Positions 63,943 through 64,000 of a stretch of 64,000 nucleotides of DNA are shown piece by piece. This DNA comes from Kordia sp965283645. GTDB lineage: Bacteria > Bacteroidota > Bacteroidia > Flavobacteriales > Flavobacteriaceae. Position numbers and translations under genes: made by a program. The notes under the pieces were generated by a model. That model made no database searches. It was not told the origin of the DNA and saw only the letters and a list, made by a program, of their open reading frames with translations. Each line of letters opens with the position of its first letter. Positions within the stretch are counted from its first letter, which is position 1. The stretch spans positions 1-64,000 of the forward strand of contig NZ_CBDIPG010000002.1 in NCBI RefSeq assembly GCF_965283645.1. Reading direction: 5' to 3'.

Positions 63943-64000
63943 AATATTTTAATTTAAAGCTCCTACTCTATTTAAAAACGGCTTTTCGGATTACGCCTGT

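Overview
The window is AT-rich DNA from a marine-type member of the Flavobacteriaceae (Bacteroidota). The evidence is three proteins with type IX secretion (T9SS) C-terminal tails, a GldL-like membrane protein, a TonB-dependent receptor, many lipoproteins with short signal peptides, LytTR/propeller two-component signalling, and several promoters of the Bacteroidota type (TTTG or TTG, about 20 bases, TAnnTTTG). Kordia or a close relative is my guess from general protein character; it is not proven. I saw no rRNA, tRNA, CRISPR array, prophage or intact insertion sequence.

Layout. 0.3-4.1 kb: an ATP-grasp protein, a CxxxCC-cluster protein, and an eCIS-core (DUF4157) protein with a large unknown C-terminal region, overlapped by a lipoprotein gene (candidate toxin/immunity pair). 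4.3-7.5 kb: a Septu-like defence operon in which an HNH domain is fused to the SMC-like ATPase and a second HNH protein follows with an ATGA overlap. 7.6-25 kb: mostly housekeeping and envelope genes (holA, HsdR_N-like protein, glycosyltransferase, OmpA lipoprotein, mltG, Sua5/YciO-like protein, esterase, aspartyl protease with a triple glycogen-binding-domain protein, ArsR/SRPBCC pair with visible operators, TlpA-like thioredoxin).

25-33 kb: a UvrD/PcrA helicase; an arsenic-type locus with ArsR, a secreted enzyme-dead relative of arsenate reductase, and a frameshifted arsenate reductase/tyrosine phosphatase; an OMPLA-like barrel; a two-domain phosphatase (histidine phosphatase plus Cys-X5-Arg phosphatase); and a small double-glycine leader peptide. 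A second peptide with the same leader lies at 53.3-53.5 kb and a third, different GG-leader peptide at 25.2 kb. No modifying enzyme is recognisable next to any of them.

33-53 kb: M20 amidohydrolase, FMN-binding glutamate synthase-like protein, two isolated genes separated by an unusual 149-base element, a LytS/LytTR-type signalling pair, T9SS cargo, an M1 peptidase, a PNGase F-like lipoprotein, and a TonB receptor followed by a PQQ sugar dehydrogenase-cytochrome c fusion. 53-64 kb: methyltransferase, a HipA-like kinase/DUF3037 pair, M20 peptidase, an acetolactate synthase plus succinate-semialdehyde dehydrogenase operon, GIY-YIG protein, GldL-like protein, and a one-protein HTH-membrane-NTF2-like regulator with a direct-repeat site in front of it.
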